In this document: positions 35,643 through 47,500 of the stretch, piece by piece
Layout of the letters: the number at the start of each line of letters is the position of its first letter
Position numbering within the stretch: the stretch's first letter is position 1
Program-made: the position numbers and the translations under genes
The notes under the pieces: generated by a model
What the model saw: the letters and a program-made list of their open reading frames with translations, nothing else
Told to the model about the DNA's origin: nothing
The model's database searches: none
Assembly (NCBI GenBank): GCA_030267565.1
Contig: BRXU01000011.1
Span: forward strand, 186,001-250,000
Direction of reading: 5' to 3'
DNA length: 64,000 bases
DNA from: Pleodorina starrii
Lineage: Eukaryota > Chlorophyta > Chlorophyceae > Chlamydomonadales > Volvocaceae

Positions 35643-38307
35643 GGGGAGGGCAGCACGCCCCGTCCGCCAAACAGCACAGACCTTGTCGTTGAGCCCAACG
35701 GCGCGCTCCCATCCGTCTGAGCCACTATTGGGCTATTTTATCTCAAAACTGGCAGAGAGCGCATCGGAAGGTTCGCGGGACTGCAGCCCGATTGCAGGGT
35801 TATCCCTCGACGCGAGGCAAATGACCAACGGTCAGTCAAACCTGACTGCGGAGCGGGCTAGCGATTTGCTCTGCAGCCTATGAGAGCAGCGTACTGGCGA
35901 GTGAACACAGAGAACGCAAAGAAATGCAGTACGGAAGATGCCAAATAGATGCCAATTAAAGGTACGGTGGTCTTAGGCTTAATATATTTGGTGAGTGTGC
36001 TTTAAATAATTGCGAAGTGTGTTTTTCGACGGCTGTTGGCGGTAGCACGTATTTTTGCACGCAGCGACTTGGCGTGGTTCACTGACACAATAAGTATTCC
36101 TTTCAAAATATAAGAAGCTTGGCATGCTCACGAAAAACTTAGGCAAATGATTGCGTTGGAGCTGTGAGTATTTGGCCGATTGGTTGGTGGTTAGTACAGC
36201 CGTTAGGACGCCTAAGCTCACCCTTCGCCGACTTGTATGAACTTACGCAGACGACTACATAGTGATTGAAATCCTGCACCACTTGATTACTATTTCGTCT
36301 TCATGCAAGCAACTGCGTATTGATGGCGCTCACAGCGTTGTGGGCGTGGAGTCACGAGCCTCGTAATTCGCTTCTACTAACACAATGAAACAGTTTGCAT
36401 GGGCGCGACTTATACCCCTCAACGACTCCTAAACTGGACGCCGATGGCGCCCTTGAACGTCAAAAGGCTGGAGCTGGGTGTTTCTTATGCCTGTCATGGT
36501 CCTGTCTGTCGCTGAGGTGTTTAGGAAGACACCTCTTGGGCTGCCTTGCCGCAAAGAAGTACTCCGCCTTCGTGGACGTCACGTGATAGCTTGGTTAAAA
36601 TTCTGGGGCCTTCAGTCTGCAGGGCCACACGGCATTACGGAAGGATGTCACGATGCAAGCCTCTCCGATAGGGTTTACCCTACCATTGGACGCGTTACAG
36701 CAGGAAAATATGAAAGGGTAACGACGTTCGGTTACGTATGTTAGCGGCCGTTACCCGCACCAATGCCAGCCACGCTGCCTAAGCCACAACTGGTCAACTA
36801 AGCATGATTACATTGCCATGCAAAGGTAATTAGACGGTTGTCATGAATGGACCCGAACGTGTCATGCCGCAATAGAGCTGCTGGCTGGCCGGCCTCTCGC
36901 TCCCTCTTAACGCCCGGTGGAGACGGGAATCCGCCCCGCTCCGCCTCATGTCCCTGACCCAGCTGCTTTCCTCGTATTCATCCTCCTGTATCTCCCTAAC
37001 TTGCCTCCACCGAATGCCATACCCTCGGCATGATAAAGCCAGCGGGCCACCTGCGCCAGTGTCGCTGCTGCCGAGGTCAGTGCCCTGGAGGCGTGGAGAG
37101 CTCGCTGCAGCAGCTGCACATGCGAGCTGCGACCACAACCCCACCAGGGCCCAGCAACAGCGCGCCGCGGATTTCTCCTGTGTAGTACAAGTCCAGCCGT
37201 TTTGACGGGACGATCAAAGTACGGTAGAACGGTACACGTCAGCAGTTACGACAGCTCAGCGAACGTTATGGAAGTACCGACGCTTCCCAGCCGTCCCCCA
37301 GAACCCCAGATTGGAATCCAGTCAAGTCCATTCAAGTCACCCTAAGTCCAGTCCAGGGGAGGCCGTGGGGAGTGGGGCGGCTGTTTACCTTTGCAGTGCC
37401 AACCGGCGTAGCGCGGCTACCCCGGCGGGTGCATGTGCGTGTATCGGAAGTTCGTAACACACACCGGGGGCATCATCCGGGGGGCGCTCGGGAAGAGCAC
37501 TGTGCGTGTGGGCCTGTGTGGGGTGGGGCTACATATCTCAGGGAGACGGCGCAATCCCAGTCCCGCAGTCCGGAGACGTCGAAGGAGATCAAAGGGAAAT
37601 CAAAGAGAGAAAAGAGATCCAAGAGACAGAGAAAAAAAGAGGCAAAAAGTAAATAATTTATAAAAAAAATATATTTAAAAACCAGTGCGGCGCGGCCCTT
37701 GTGAACGGCCCAGCGGTTCTGTTGGCTGGTGACGGCTGATGACGACGACGGCGGCGACGTCGTCGCATCCCGCCCGCTCGCCCACCTGCTCAAGACGCAG
37801 GGCACGCATCGTGACCGCGACCGCGACTGCGCCGGCCTGACTCCGCGTTTTACACGTTTACAGCCTCAATCGACCTCGCAGCGCAACAAATGGCAGCGCA
37901 ACCCTAAACATCGGAAATCGGGACGCACAAGCCAGCAAAAAGCCAAACCAGCAAAAGAAACCGGAGGAAACCGGACCGAACGACAAATCCAGAGGCGAGA
38001 CCAGACCTCTGTGTTGCTACCGGCAGGGAAAGCCTCCCGGCGGGGTCGTCCCTTCAAAAGGCAGCGGGATCGTCCACCATTTCGCGGCGCCTGGCCCTCG
38101 CCAGGAGGGAAAGCATCCCGCAATACACACGGACACACACGCACACACACGCGCGCACACACGCACGCGTACACACGCGGACACGGACACGTGAAGCCGC
38201 TTAGCCGACGCAATTCCAATTCCGTTGGTCACATGCCACGGTGTGGCAGCCAAGGAGTCGGCCTTGATCCGCTGCCGTACATCCGTACACACACACGCGC
38301 ACGCGCT
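35643..38307. other. Spacer between PSR1 start and OPR gene 3' end
   Basis: About 2.7 kb holding the PSR1 promoter and 5' UTR and the OPR gene 3' UTR. No gene recognised. Features: AT-richer stretches (35930-36300), a purine-rich A/G tract (37570-37680) and a degenerate (CA)n stretch (38125-38185). Confidence 0.5.
37850..37862 (-). terminator. Tandem TGTAA polyadenylation signals for the OPR gene
   Basis: On the - strand two TGTAA pentamers lie within 13 nt, about 450 nt past the OPR stop codon at 38308, a normal 3' UTR length for these algae. Confidence 0.5.
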
Positions 38308-41300
38308 TCAGCCGTACAGGCAAAACTCCCGCAGGAACGCCAACAGATCCTTCGTGGCCGCGTGCTCCGGAACCAGACCCTGGAACACCGCCAGCGCGCG
38401 CGTCAGCGCGTCCAGCTGTACGAGCGTGTACGACATGACGCCGTTGCGCACGGCCGCCGCGAGGCCGTCCAGCCAGGCGGGTTCCGGAGCCACCTTAGCG
38501 CCCGCCAGCGCCGACGCGAGCGCGGTGACGCGATCCGGTGGCATCGCTGTCAGGTTGGCTGACGTGGCGGCGAAGAAGGCCTGCAGCAGCGGCGCCGGCG
38601 GCGCCGCCCCCAGCCGCGCCAGCCCACACACCAGCGCTTCCAATTGCTGCAAGCTCAGGCCTCCGCCGCCGCCGTTGCCGCCGCCGCCGCCGCTGGCGGC
38701 GGCGGCGGCAGCGGCGGCGGCGGCGGCGCCCTGCGCCGCCTGCGCCTGCGCGCGCACCGCCGCTGCGCTGCAGCGCTGCAGCCACTCCGGCGACGGCTTG
38801 TGGCCCAGCACGCCCAACGATGCGACCAAGTCCACCAGGCCCTGGGCAGACAGCAGCGGCAGGAAGGCCGATACCTGCGGCAGCGAGAGGGCGGTGGACG
38901 GGGTTCAGCGGAATTGAGCGGTTGATCGGAGGCAGACGCACAGAGAACGGTCCTCTCCGCACCCCGCTCCCCCGAATGCCGAAATGGTACTTGATGTGCT
39001 CAGGCGCTTTCAGCCGGCGCGTTCAGCATCTGCGAGGGCGCCGAAACCAATGCCGTACTCTCCTTCAGACGGTCGCCCCCTGCCAAAATGTACAACACGC
39101 CGGCTCACAGCTACTTCGGGCCATCGCCGTCATCGCCACCGCCACGCCACACCGCGATGCCGCACCGCGACACGCCCGGCCTGCCGTACCTGGTCGCAGA
39201 GGGCGTCGTACCACTGGGGGTTGCTCACTCGGGCGTCCAAATCCACCAGGGCCTGATCAGGCAACCGGTTGGTGGGCGGTATACGGTTGGTGGGCGGGTC
39301 AGCAAATGAGCGGGCACCGGGCAGGCGCAGGTGGCGGGCGGAGGAGCGAGCGGGCGGGCTGGAGGGGATGGCTGGTTGGTTGGTTGGCGAGCGGGCAGGA
39401 AGACAAGTGGCCGTCTTAGGTTAAGGGCCTTGGACTCCCCCGCCCTCCTTGCCACTATAACTACCAACTTCTACAACTACCATTACGTGTCCCGCGGGCC
39501 GCCGAGACTCGCGCCGGTGTTGGTGTGGGTTGATGTGGGTTGATGTGCAGCCGCAGATCCCGCCGCCGCTGATCCGGGCTTCACATTCCTGGGTTCCGGA
39601 GCCAGAGATTGTACCAACGCCCGATATGCCCCTAAGGCCCTTAGCCCCCCGCCCTGCCCTCGAGCCCCAGACCTCCCGCCCGCCCTCCCGTTTCGAGCAG
39701 CGCCGCCCTTCGGTCCCTGCCCTTTATACCCCGCCCTCCAGCCTCCCGCGTGTCCCGCCCCCACCCTTCCCTTTCCTCCCGCTTCCTCACCTTCAGCAGG
39801 GCCGTCACCCCCTCCCCGTCCAACCCGCCCACTCGCGCCCCCACAGCACTCAGCGCCTCCCCAAGCCACTCGGCGGGCGGCGGACAGCGCAGCGCCGCCA
39901 GACTGGACAGCACCGAAACCAAATCCTGGGGAGCAAACTCGCCCAGACGGGGGCGCGACGACGCGAGGACGGCGGAGATCCAGGCGGGGTCTGGAACCTG
40001 TACGACATCGTACGACAGGATACGGCAGATACGGAGTCCGCAGCAAAGGAAGCGGCAATAGAAAAGAGGAAACGTAACAAAATGGCGGCGGCGTTAAAAC
40101 ACAGGGCAGGGTGCGGCGGGTCGGTGTAATTGCATCCCGGCGTGTGGGGCGGAGGGAGGGTGGGAGGGGAGGAGGCAGAGATGGCGCCCGGGGTTGGGTT
40201 TTGATCCGGCGTGCGTTCGGATCCTTATAGTGTCCTTCGCTTCGCGCCTAGACACCCACACCCCGGCGGCACCCTCCGCAGCCCCCACCTGCCCCAGCTC
40301 TCCCACCGCCCACAGCAGCGACGCCAGCAGGTCCGGTGAGAAGTACGGCATCACGGCCAGGCAGGCGTCCATGTAGGCGGACATCCACTCGGCCTGAGAG
40401 AGAGTGAGAGAGAGGCACACAAGGGAGGAGGAGGGTTGTTTGGAAAAGGAAGAGGGGATGGGGACATGGGGACAGGGACAGGGGCAGGCCAATCCTTTGC
40501 TCGTGGCGTCGCAGTTGGTGGCGGAGGCGGGGGCATACAGGGCGATGGTGCTCCGGTACACCGCACGACCGCAGATGGCGCCCGCCCCGCCGGCGTGAAG
40601 CGCGGGAAGGGCAAGCCCGGGTCGCAGCCCCATCCCCATCCCCATCCCCGGCCTTCCCCAGCCATCCCCGCCGGCCGCCGCCGCCGCAGCCTCCGACCCA
40701 CCACCCACCTCCGGTCTGCTGTGCAGCTTCGCAAGCGCGTATCCCACCGATGCCAGCTCCTGACACGTCAGCGGCACCGCCTCCGCCGCCGCCCCCGCCT
40801 CCGCCGCCGATCGTAATTGCGACCCCATGAGCAGAGGATTCGCCTGCCCCGCCGCCGTCGGCCCTCGCCGCTGCAGCGGCGCCGCCGCCAGCGTCGCCGC
40901 CAGGTGCGGCCGCAGACGCTCCGAAACCGCCTCCGTAAAGGCGTAGCTGGGCACGTGACGCAGCCTCGCTACCGTCATCAGCAGCAACACCAGATCAGCC
41001 GGCGGGTACGACGCCAGCTGGCCGGTGGCGGCGGCCGCCGCCGTCAGCATCTCGTCCAGTACGGCACCGCTGACGTGGCAGCCCATGCGCTGAAGGGAGC
41101 CCAGCCCGTAGCTCAGCTGGTGCGGCGCCAGGGAGGGCAGCTGCAGCTGCAGCGCCTGTACGGCAGAGGTGCTCCAGGGGGCCTCCGGCCGGTAGCCGAA
41201 CTTGGCCAACGACCACAGCGCGTTCGTGAGCTGCGACGCCGACAGCGTCAGCAGCCGCGGCGCCAGCGCCGCCGCCGCGGCGGCGGTCCAGCCAAAGCTT

Positions 41301-43186
41301 GGGCGGTAGTTGAGCGCCGCCAGAAGGAAGAGCGTGTTACATAGCTCCTGGGAGGATACCAGCGCGGCGGCGGCGGGCTCCGCCAGCCGCGCCGCCAGCG
41401 CCGCCGCCAGCGCGCCCTGCCAGCCGTACAGCGGCAGCGCATCGGCGTCGCTGAGCTGGCGGAGCACCTCCGCCAGGTTGTCGCTGTCGGCCGCCGCCAG
41501 GCCGCGGCGCAGCGCCTCGTGCGCCGCCGCCGCCAGCTCCGCCGGCGGCGGCTGCAGCGGCGGCGGCAGCGCCGCCAGCGCCGCCGCCAGGCGCGGCACC
41601 GGCAGGTCCGGCAGCTGGAGCGCCAGCGCCGCCGCGGCGGGGCCGCGGGCGAAGCGCAGCGCCGCCGGCTCCGCCGCCAGCCGCTGCACGGCGGCGACGC
41701 AGTACGACACCTGTACGGCATCAAGCTGCGACAGCTGTTGCTCCAGCCCGCTGACGAGGGCCTCCGCGTTTGGCGGCGACAGGGGCGCCGCGCCCAGCAC
41801 GCAGAGCGCCAGGAGGGAGTGTACGAGCAGCTGCGGCGATCCGCGGCTGGCGGCGGCGGCGCCGCCGCCGCTGAAGGCCCCGCCGCCGCCGCCACAGTTC
41901 CTTGCAATCAGGCTCGCGAGGTCTGCCACGGCAGCGGGCCGCGGAGGGTTCGACAGACGCGCCGCAGCGACCACCGCACGCGCCGCCGCAACCGCCGCCT
42001 CCGGACTACCCGATAAGGAGGATAGCCCCGGCGTCCCGCCCGACGTCGCCGCCGCCGCCGCCGCGTCATCATCCTCATCTACCAGCCGCAGCCCGGCTGC
42101 CCGCCGTACGAGCGCCTCCACCACGGCCTGCGGCATAGCCGGACTAAGGCTCCAACCGCGGCTCAGCTGGCACGGCAAGTACGACTGCAGCTCCGCCGCC
42201 GCCGCCGGCACAGATGCGGATGCACCGGGGCTGCTGGGCTGGCCGTTGGGTTGGGTCGATGAAGGTTGTGTCCATGCGGCGCCCGCGTCCTCGCCTCCGC
42301 CTCCGCCACCGCCTCCGCCGTCGCTGTACGAGGACAGCGATTCGCCGACGGCGGCGGCGGCCTCCAGACACGCCAGAGCGACCCGCGGGTCGATTGCGCC
42401 GCCGCCGCCGGCGTCGCCGGCGTCGCTAGCGCGGCCTGGCCTGACCAGGCTTCCGTACAGCCTCGCCAGCAGCTCAGGCGGCGGCGGCGGTGGCGGAGGC
42501 GGCGCCACGGCAGCGGCGGTGCTGGTTTCGGAGCCTGTGTGGCTGGCGGCGGCGAGGCTCGCAATTGCCTGCGCATGGCAACGCGGGATGCCGAGTGGCG
42601 AAGTCGACTTATGGAGAGAGCGAGTTGTGACTGCCAGACGCAGAGTGCCTGTTGTGGAAGTGACACAGTCCGCGGCCTAAGCCCTGACTGCAACGCCCAC
42701 TCGAACGCCTCCGCCGCCTCCGCGCCGCAAACCCGGGAAAACACACGAGCGCCTTACCAGGTACGCCTGCGCCGCCTGGTTGGGCTGGAGCTCGTCCACT
42801 CTGGCCATTAAGCTGTCGTACGCCTCCGCCAGCCACACCGGCGGCGGGCAGTGCCCGACGGACAGCAGCGCTCGGAGCAGCCAGGCGACCACCGCCGGCG
42901 GCAGCGACGCCAGCCGGCCGCCGCTGACGGCGACGACGGCGTTGAGCAGCGGCTGCAGGAACGCCGGCGGCGCGCGAAGGGCGCCGCCGCGGCCGTGCGC
43001 GGGCAGCGGCGGCGGCGGCAGCGGCAGCGGCGTTCGGAGGTCCGGAGCGCCGCTGTCACCGACGCCCCCGTTGGCGGGTAAAGCCCTCGGAACAGCGGCT
43101 GCTCCTGGTTCGTTGGGGAGCCGCCGAGTGGATGGACGGTGTCGTAGGAGGAGGCTGCCGAGACGCCCTCCGGCGCCCTGTTGCAT
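38308..43186 (-). CDS. OPR (octotricopeptide-repeat) organelle RNA-binding protein
   Basis: Exons 43186-42758, 42568-40709, 40393-40289, 39997-39791, 39252-39190, 38874-38308; every junction is phase 0; 1076 aa. The N-terminus (MQQGAGGRLGSLLLRHRPSTRRL) is Arg-rich without acids, like an organelle transit peptide. The body consists of degenerate 38-40-residue helical repeats with the OPR signature PPPxWL: CPPPVWL, YRPSFGW, YRPEAPW, RPEAEWM, VPDPAWI, CPPPAEWL, SNPQWY, KPSPEWL, APEPAWL. OPR proteins bind chloroplast or mitochondrial transcripts and control their stability, splicing or translation. Length and repeat type resemble Tbc2 (psbC translation factor), but I cannot separate it from other OPR proteins. 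A CAG acceptor-like site just before the ATG (43189) leaves open an additional upstream exon. Confidence 0.8.
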
Positions 43187-44568
43187 GACCTGTGGGAGTG
43201 TGAAGGTGATTCGCAAGGGAGCGGCATGTGCTTCAGGACAGGTGATTAGTCGTCAGGGGCGTGATACCAAATCGTCATGAGGTGGGTGAGGAGCAAATGC
43301 ATGGTCGGGGTTGTGAGGCAAAGAAGTGATCAGGGGTGGGAGGCAAAGCTGTTGGTTGGATTGATGCCATCATAACGGGCGGCCGGTTGAGGGTCGCGAG
43401 TGAGCGTGGCTGGGCCCGTGCGGGGATGGATGGGCATGGAAGACGGGCCGACGGGCATGCAGCACGCTGTCGTGTGCACAGGTGCCGGGGTACAGGATCT
43501 GCTGCTACAGGATGCTGTGAACATTGGAGAATGAGAGCGCCCGGAGCAGCCAGGGGAGAGTTACGCAGGTTACCATGCTCACACTGCCATGCGCGTGGTG
43601 CGACGTGAGATGCGGCGTGACGGGCCTTGCCGATCAGCCATCAGCGCGACGTTTTGCCGCAAGATTCACGCCAGAGCCCATCCAAACACTCACGTGGGAG
43701 CGCAAAGAAGCTTCCACTGGCCGATGGCCATGGTGGCGGCTCGTGGCCACTTTTTGGACGTAACCGCGCATCGTTATCCTCGATAAAGGCTACCCTGATG
43801 AGATCGGTAATGCCTTGGGGTGCGAATCTGACTAAACGCGCTATCTGCTAGACAATCGCCGCGTTCTCACGTCCACATCAGCAGATATCCTATGCGCTAC
43901 AGTCGCATCCTAGTCCAATAAGTAGGTAATGCAAGTGTGGTTGCTGAGCGCCAGCAATTGAGCGAAAAAGCTATCACGTACGGCACAAAAACGCGACTGA
44001 GTCACTGAGAACAACTTCTTCGGCAGCATTTTCTCTCATGCGTAGTTAGTTACCAGTACCACTCCATGGTTGTGGTTTACCGCAAGGTGACATTACCTTG
44101 TGATTTCACGGTACTTCTGCTTTCATTATAATAGCTACCTGCGGTCCCGTTGCTTTTACTGTGAAAAGCTTTCATATGAGTTTCAGTTATTATGCGCCTA
44201 CCCATAAATATGCTAGGTGACCGTAGGCCGCCCTGCAGAACACGGACCTGTCAACGAACCCTTATACTCAGCCTCTGACCCACTCGGTCTTCTCGCACTT
44301 CAGCATCAGAACATATTTTGCAGTGCCTAAGACATTTACTGATGCGGCCTTAAGCAGCGGCTTGGAACCCAGTCAACCTGCTGGAGTAGCGCTGCCCGCT
44401 TAAATGGACCACCCTAATCACCAGCTTGCTTCATTACAAACTCAATACACAATCTCCTACTCTTCCGGGGCCGGGTCTGTGTCGACCTGGGCACCGGCCC
44501 CCGGGTCGGCAAGGACTCATTAAGCCCAGCCATCCACACGGCATACTCCATAACCTGGCCTGCATCAC
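43187..44568. promoter_or_regulatory. Head-to-head intergenic region (OPR gene / coiled-coil gene)
   Basis: About 1.4 kb between two divergent start codons, so probably a bidirectional promoter region. AT-rich between about 43850 and 44450. No coding features or named regulatory sites could be assigned. Confidence 0.4.
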
Positions 44569-47500
44569 ATGCCAACTATGGCCGGACATAGTAGCAGCGG
44601 CGCTAACGGAAGCTCCGGTGGAGGCGCCAGCGGCGCCGCTGGCGGCGGCACCCGCAGCGCCGGCGGCGCCGGCACGACGGCCGTATCCCCCTCCGCCTCC
44701 GTCGCCGCTGGCGCCGCGTCGCTGCGCGCCTTCTCCGCCTCCGCCGGCGGCGCACCTCCAAAGTCTGCTGCAGTCTCCATCGCCCCTCCCGCCACCGCCG
44801 CCGCCGCCGCGGCGGCGGCGGCGGCGGTGTCCCCCCGTAGCAGTTCAGCTGAGCGGATGTACAATGCCAAGCAGTTGACGGAAGCGCTGAAGTCGGGGCT
44901 GGCGGCGGTCAACGAGCAGCTGCAGGTACGACACAACAGGACAGCTCAAGCTGCATCTGTACGGATACATTGGCAGTACAGGGCAACCAGTCCCGTCCGA
45001 TGCGAATCTCCCGTCCGTGACGGTCCGTGGGCCGGTGTGTAACGGGCCGGGGGCTATTGGCCCTGACATCGGCCTGACGTCGGGATCCTCGAAGCACCAC
45101 CAGAGGCCCGCAGCGCACGCCAGGCCACGTCTGCCTGGCCTTTCACAAAGGCCTCGAAGCCGAAACCGGGCTGCAAAACCCTAAAACCCTAAAACCTCGG
45201 CATCCCCGCCCTCCCCCGGCTCACCCTCCCTCGACCTCAGGTCCTGGCCATTCTGGACGGCACGGCGCTGTCCTGGCCGGGCGTCTCCCAGTCGGTTGAT
45301 GACCTTACCTTCCTAACCGATATGGTTGCGCAAACCACCAACCGACTGGAGGCGGCCAGCCGGGGACTGCAGGTGCGGGGCGACAAGCAGGGGGCAACGA
45401 CCCCCGGGGGGGGTCAGGGAGTGACCCCGGGGGGGGGTCAGGGAGTGACCCCGGGGGGGGGGTCAGGGAGTGACCCCGGGGGGGGGGTCAGGGAGTGACC
45501 CCGGGGGGGGGTCAGGGAGTGACCCCGGGGGGGGGGGTCAGGGAGTGACCCCGGGGGGGGTCAGGGAGTGACCCCGGGGGGGGGGTCAGGGAGTGACCCC
45601 GGGGGGGGTCAGGGAGTGACCCCGGGGGGGGGTCAGGGAGTGACCCCGGGGGGGGTCAGGGAGTGACCCCGGGGGGGGGGTCAGGGAGTGACCCCGGGGG
45701 GGGGTCCGGGAGTGACCCCGGGGGGGGGTCAGGGAGTGACCCCGGGGGGGGGGTCAGGGAGTGACCCCGGGGGGGGGGTCAGGGAGTGACCCGGGGGGGG
45801 GTCAGGGAGTGACCCCGGGGGGGGGGTCAGGGAGTGACCCCGGGGGGGGGGGTCAGGGAGTGACCCGGGGGGGGGTCAGGGAGTGACCCCGGGGGGGGGG
45901 TCAGGGAGTGACCCCGGGGGGGGGTCAGGGAGTGGCCCGGGGGGGGGGAGGGGGTATCCACGTATAGGCTCAAGTCCGGGTGGGGAAGGGTTGAGGGGAG
46001 GGGGGGATCCTCTCATCAGCGGCCCTGGGGCGCTGCCTGGGGGCGCAGCCTCGAGGGCCGCGTCGGGACACATTAATCACGGGCTCCGGCCTATCCGTGG
46101 ATGGAATCAACCTCCCCTCCCCTCCCCTCCGCACCCCTCCCCTCCCCCCCAGGTCCAGTTGGGTGAGGCGACTGCGGAGACCGCCGCTCTGCGTGAGTCG
46201 CTGGGCTCCGCCACCTCCCGCCGCGACGAGCTGCAGCGGCAGTTGAATGTCGTACATCGGGAGCTGCGGGAGGCGCGGGTGGCACTGGAGGACGCAAAGA
46301 AGGACGCGCAGCAGGTGGGGGGATGGGGGTGGGGTGGGGTGGGGGGTAGGGGTAGAGGGGGGGGGGGGCGGGTGTGTGTATTGGGAGGGGGTGGCTTGGG
46401 GGTAGAGTGCAATGCCCCGCCGCTATGGGTCGCACGGGGCCATGGATCACCCGGGTTGCATTGGGTCCAAGGGTTCTCCCGCCCCAACTCACCCACCCCG
46501 GGTCACGTCGCCCCTGCCCCCCGCCCCCCCCCCCCCCGCCCCTGTCCCTCTCTCTCCGCAGGTGCGCCAGGAGCTTTGGGGCGTGGAGAAGCAGCGAGCT
46601 GACACCGCCTCGGAGCTGGACCGGGCGCGTCAGGAGGTGGAGCAGCTGCGAGGGGAGGTGGGGGAGCTGAGGGTGAGTGGGAGCGAACACGTGGGGGGTT
46701 ATCCACGTATAGGCCGGAGCCCGTGAACGGTAACGTAACAAAAGAATTCCGTCTCATCTGCAAAAGAACAGCGGTGTCCCGGGACACCGGGACACCGGGA
46801 CACGGGGTGACTAGGACCGGATCACTCCGACCCGTGGATGCGGCCAAGCGTCGCCTCCCCCCCCCCACGCCCCAACAAGATGAGCTGCCGTACCTCATCG
46901 CTGCCGTACCCCATCGCTGCTGTACCCCATCGCTGCCGTACCCCATCTTGTGTATTCCATCTTCAGATCTTCTGTACCCTCCTGCCCTCTGCCCGATGGA
47001 TGTGTGAATGGATGGGTGTACGGCTGTACGGCTGCCCTCAGTCGACCAATTCGGATCAGGCGGCCTCGCTGGCCTCCCTGAAGGAGGAGCTGGCGGCTCG
47101 GCGGGCGGATGTGGGTCACTTAAAGCAGCTGGCGGCGGAGGTGAGGTCCGCCAATGAGCACCTGCGGAAGCAGCTGGCGGCGGCGCAGGAGGCGGCGGGC
47201 GCGGCGGCGGGATCGCTGCAGCACGCGCGCAGCGAAAAGTAAGTACCGGTAAAGTGGGGTAATTAAAACGGCCCCGGGACGAGGGAACGCAACGCAGTTA
47301 CCTGGGATATTACCTGAGGATTACCTGATATCTCCAGCAGAAAGAAAGCGAGCGCGCGGCCGGCCGGTAAAGTGGGCTGGGGAGAATGAGGAGCGGGGGG
47401 CGAAGGCGACGGCGACGGCTCCATCCGCGATCTTTAATCGGCCCGTCGGGCCCCCGCCCGCGGGGTGGCTGGGGAGATGCGGTGACTCTGTTGTGTTACC

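Noticed and set aside
38125..38185. Degenerate (CA)n near the OPR gene end as a LINE tail
   Set aside because: Flanking sequence does not match any of the three LINE 3' ends.
7038..45948. CRISPR-like repetitive arrays
   Set aside because: Units are directly adjacent with no unique spacers, and the host is eukaryotic; these are minisatellites.
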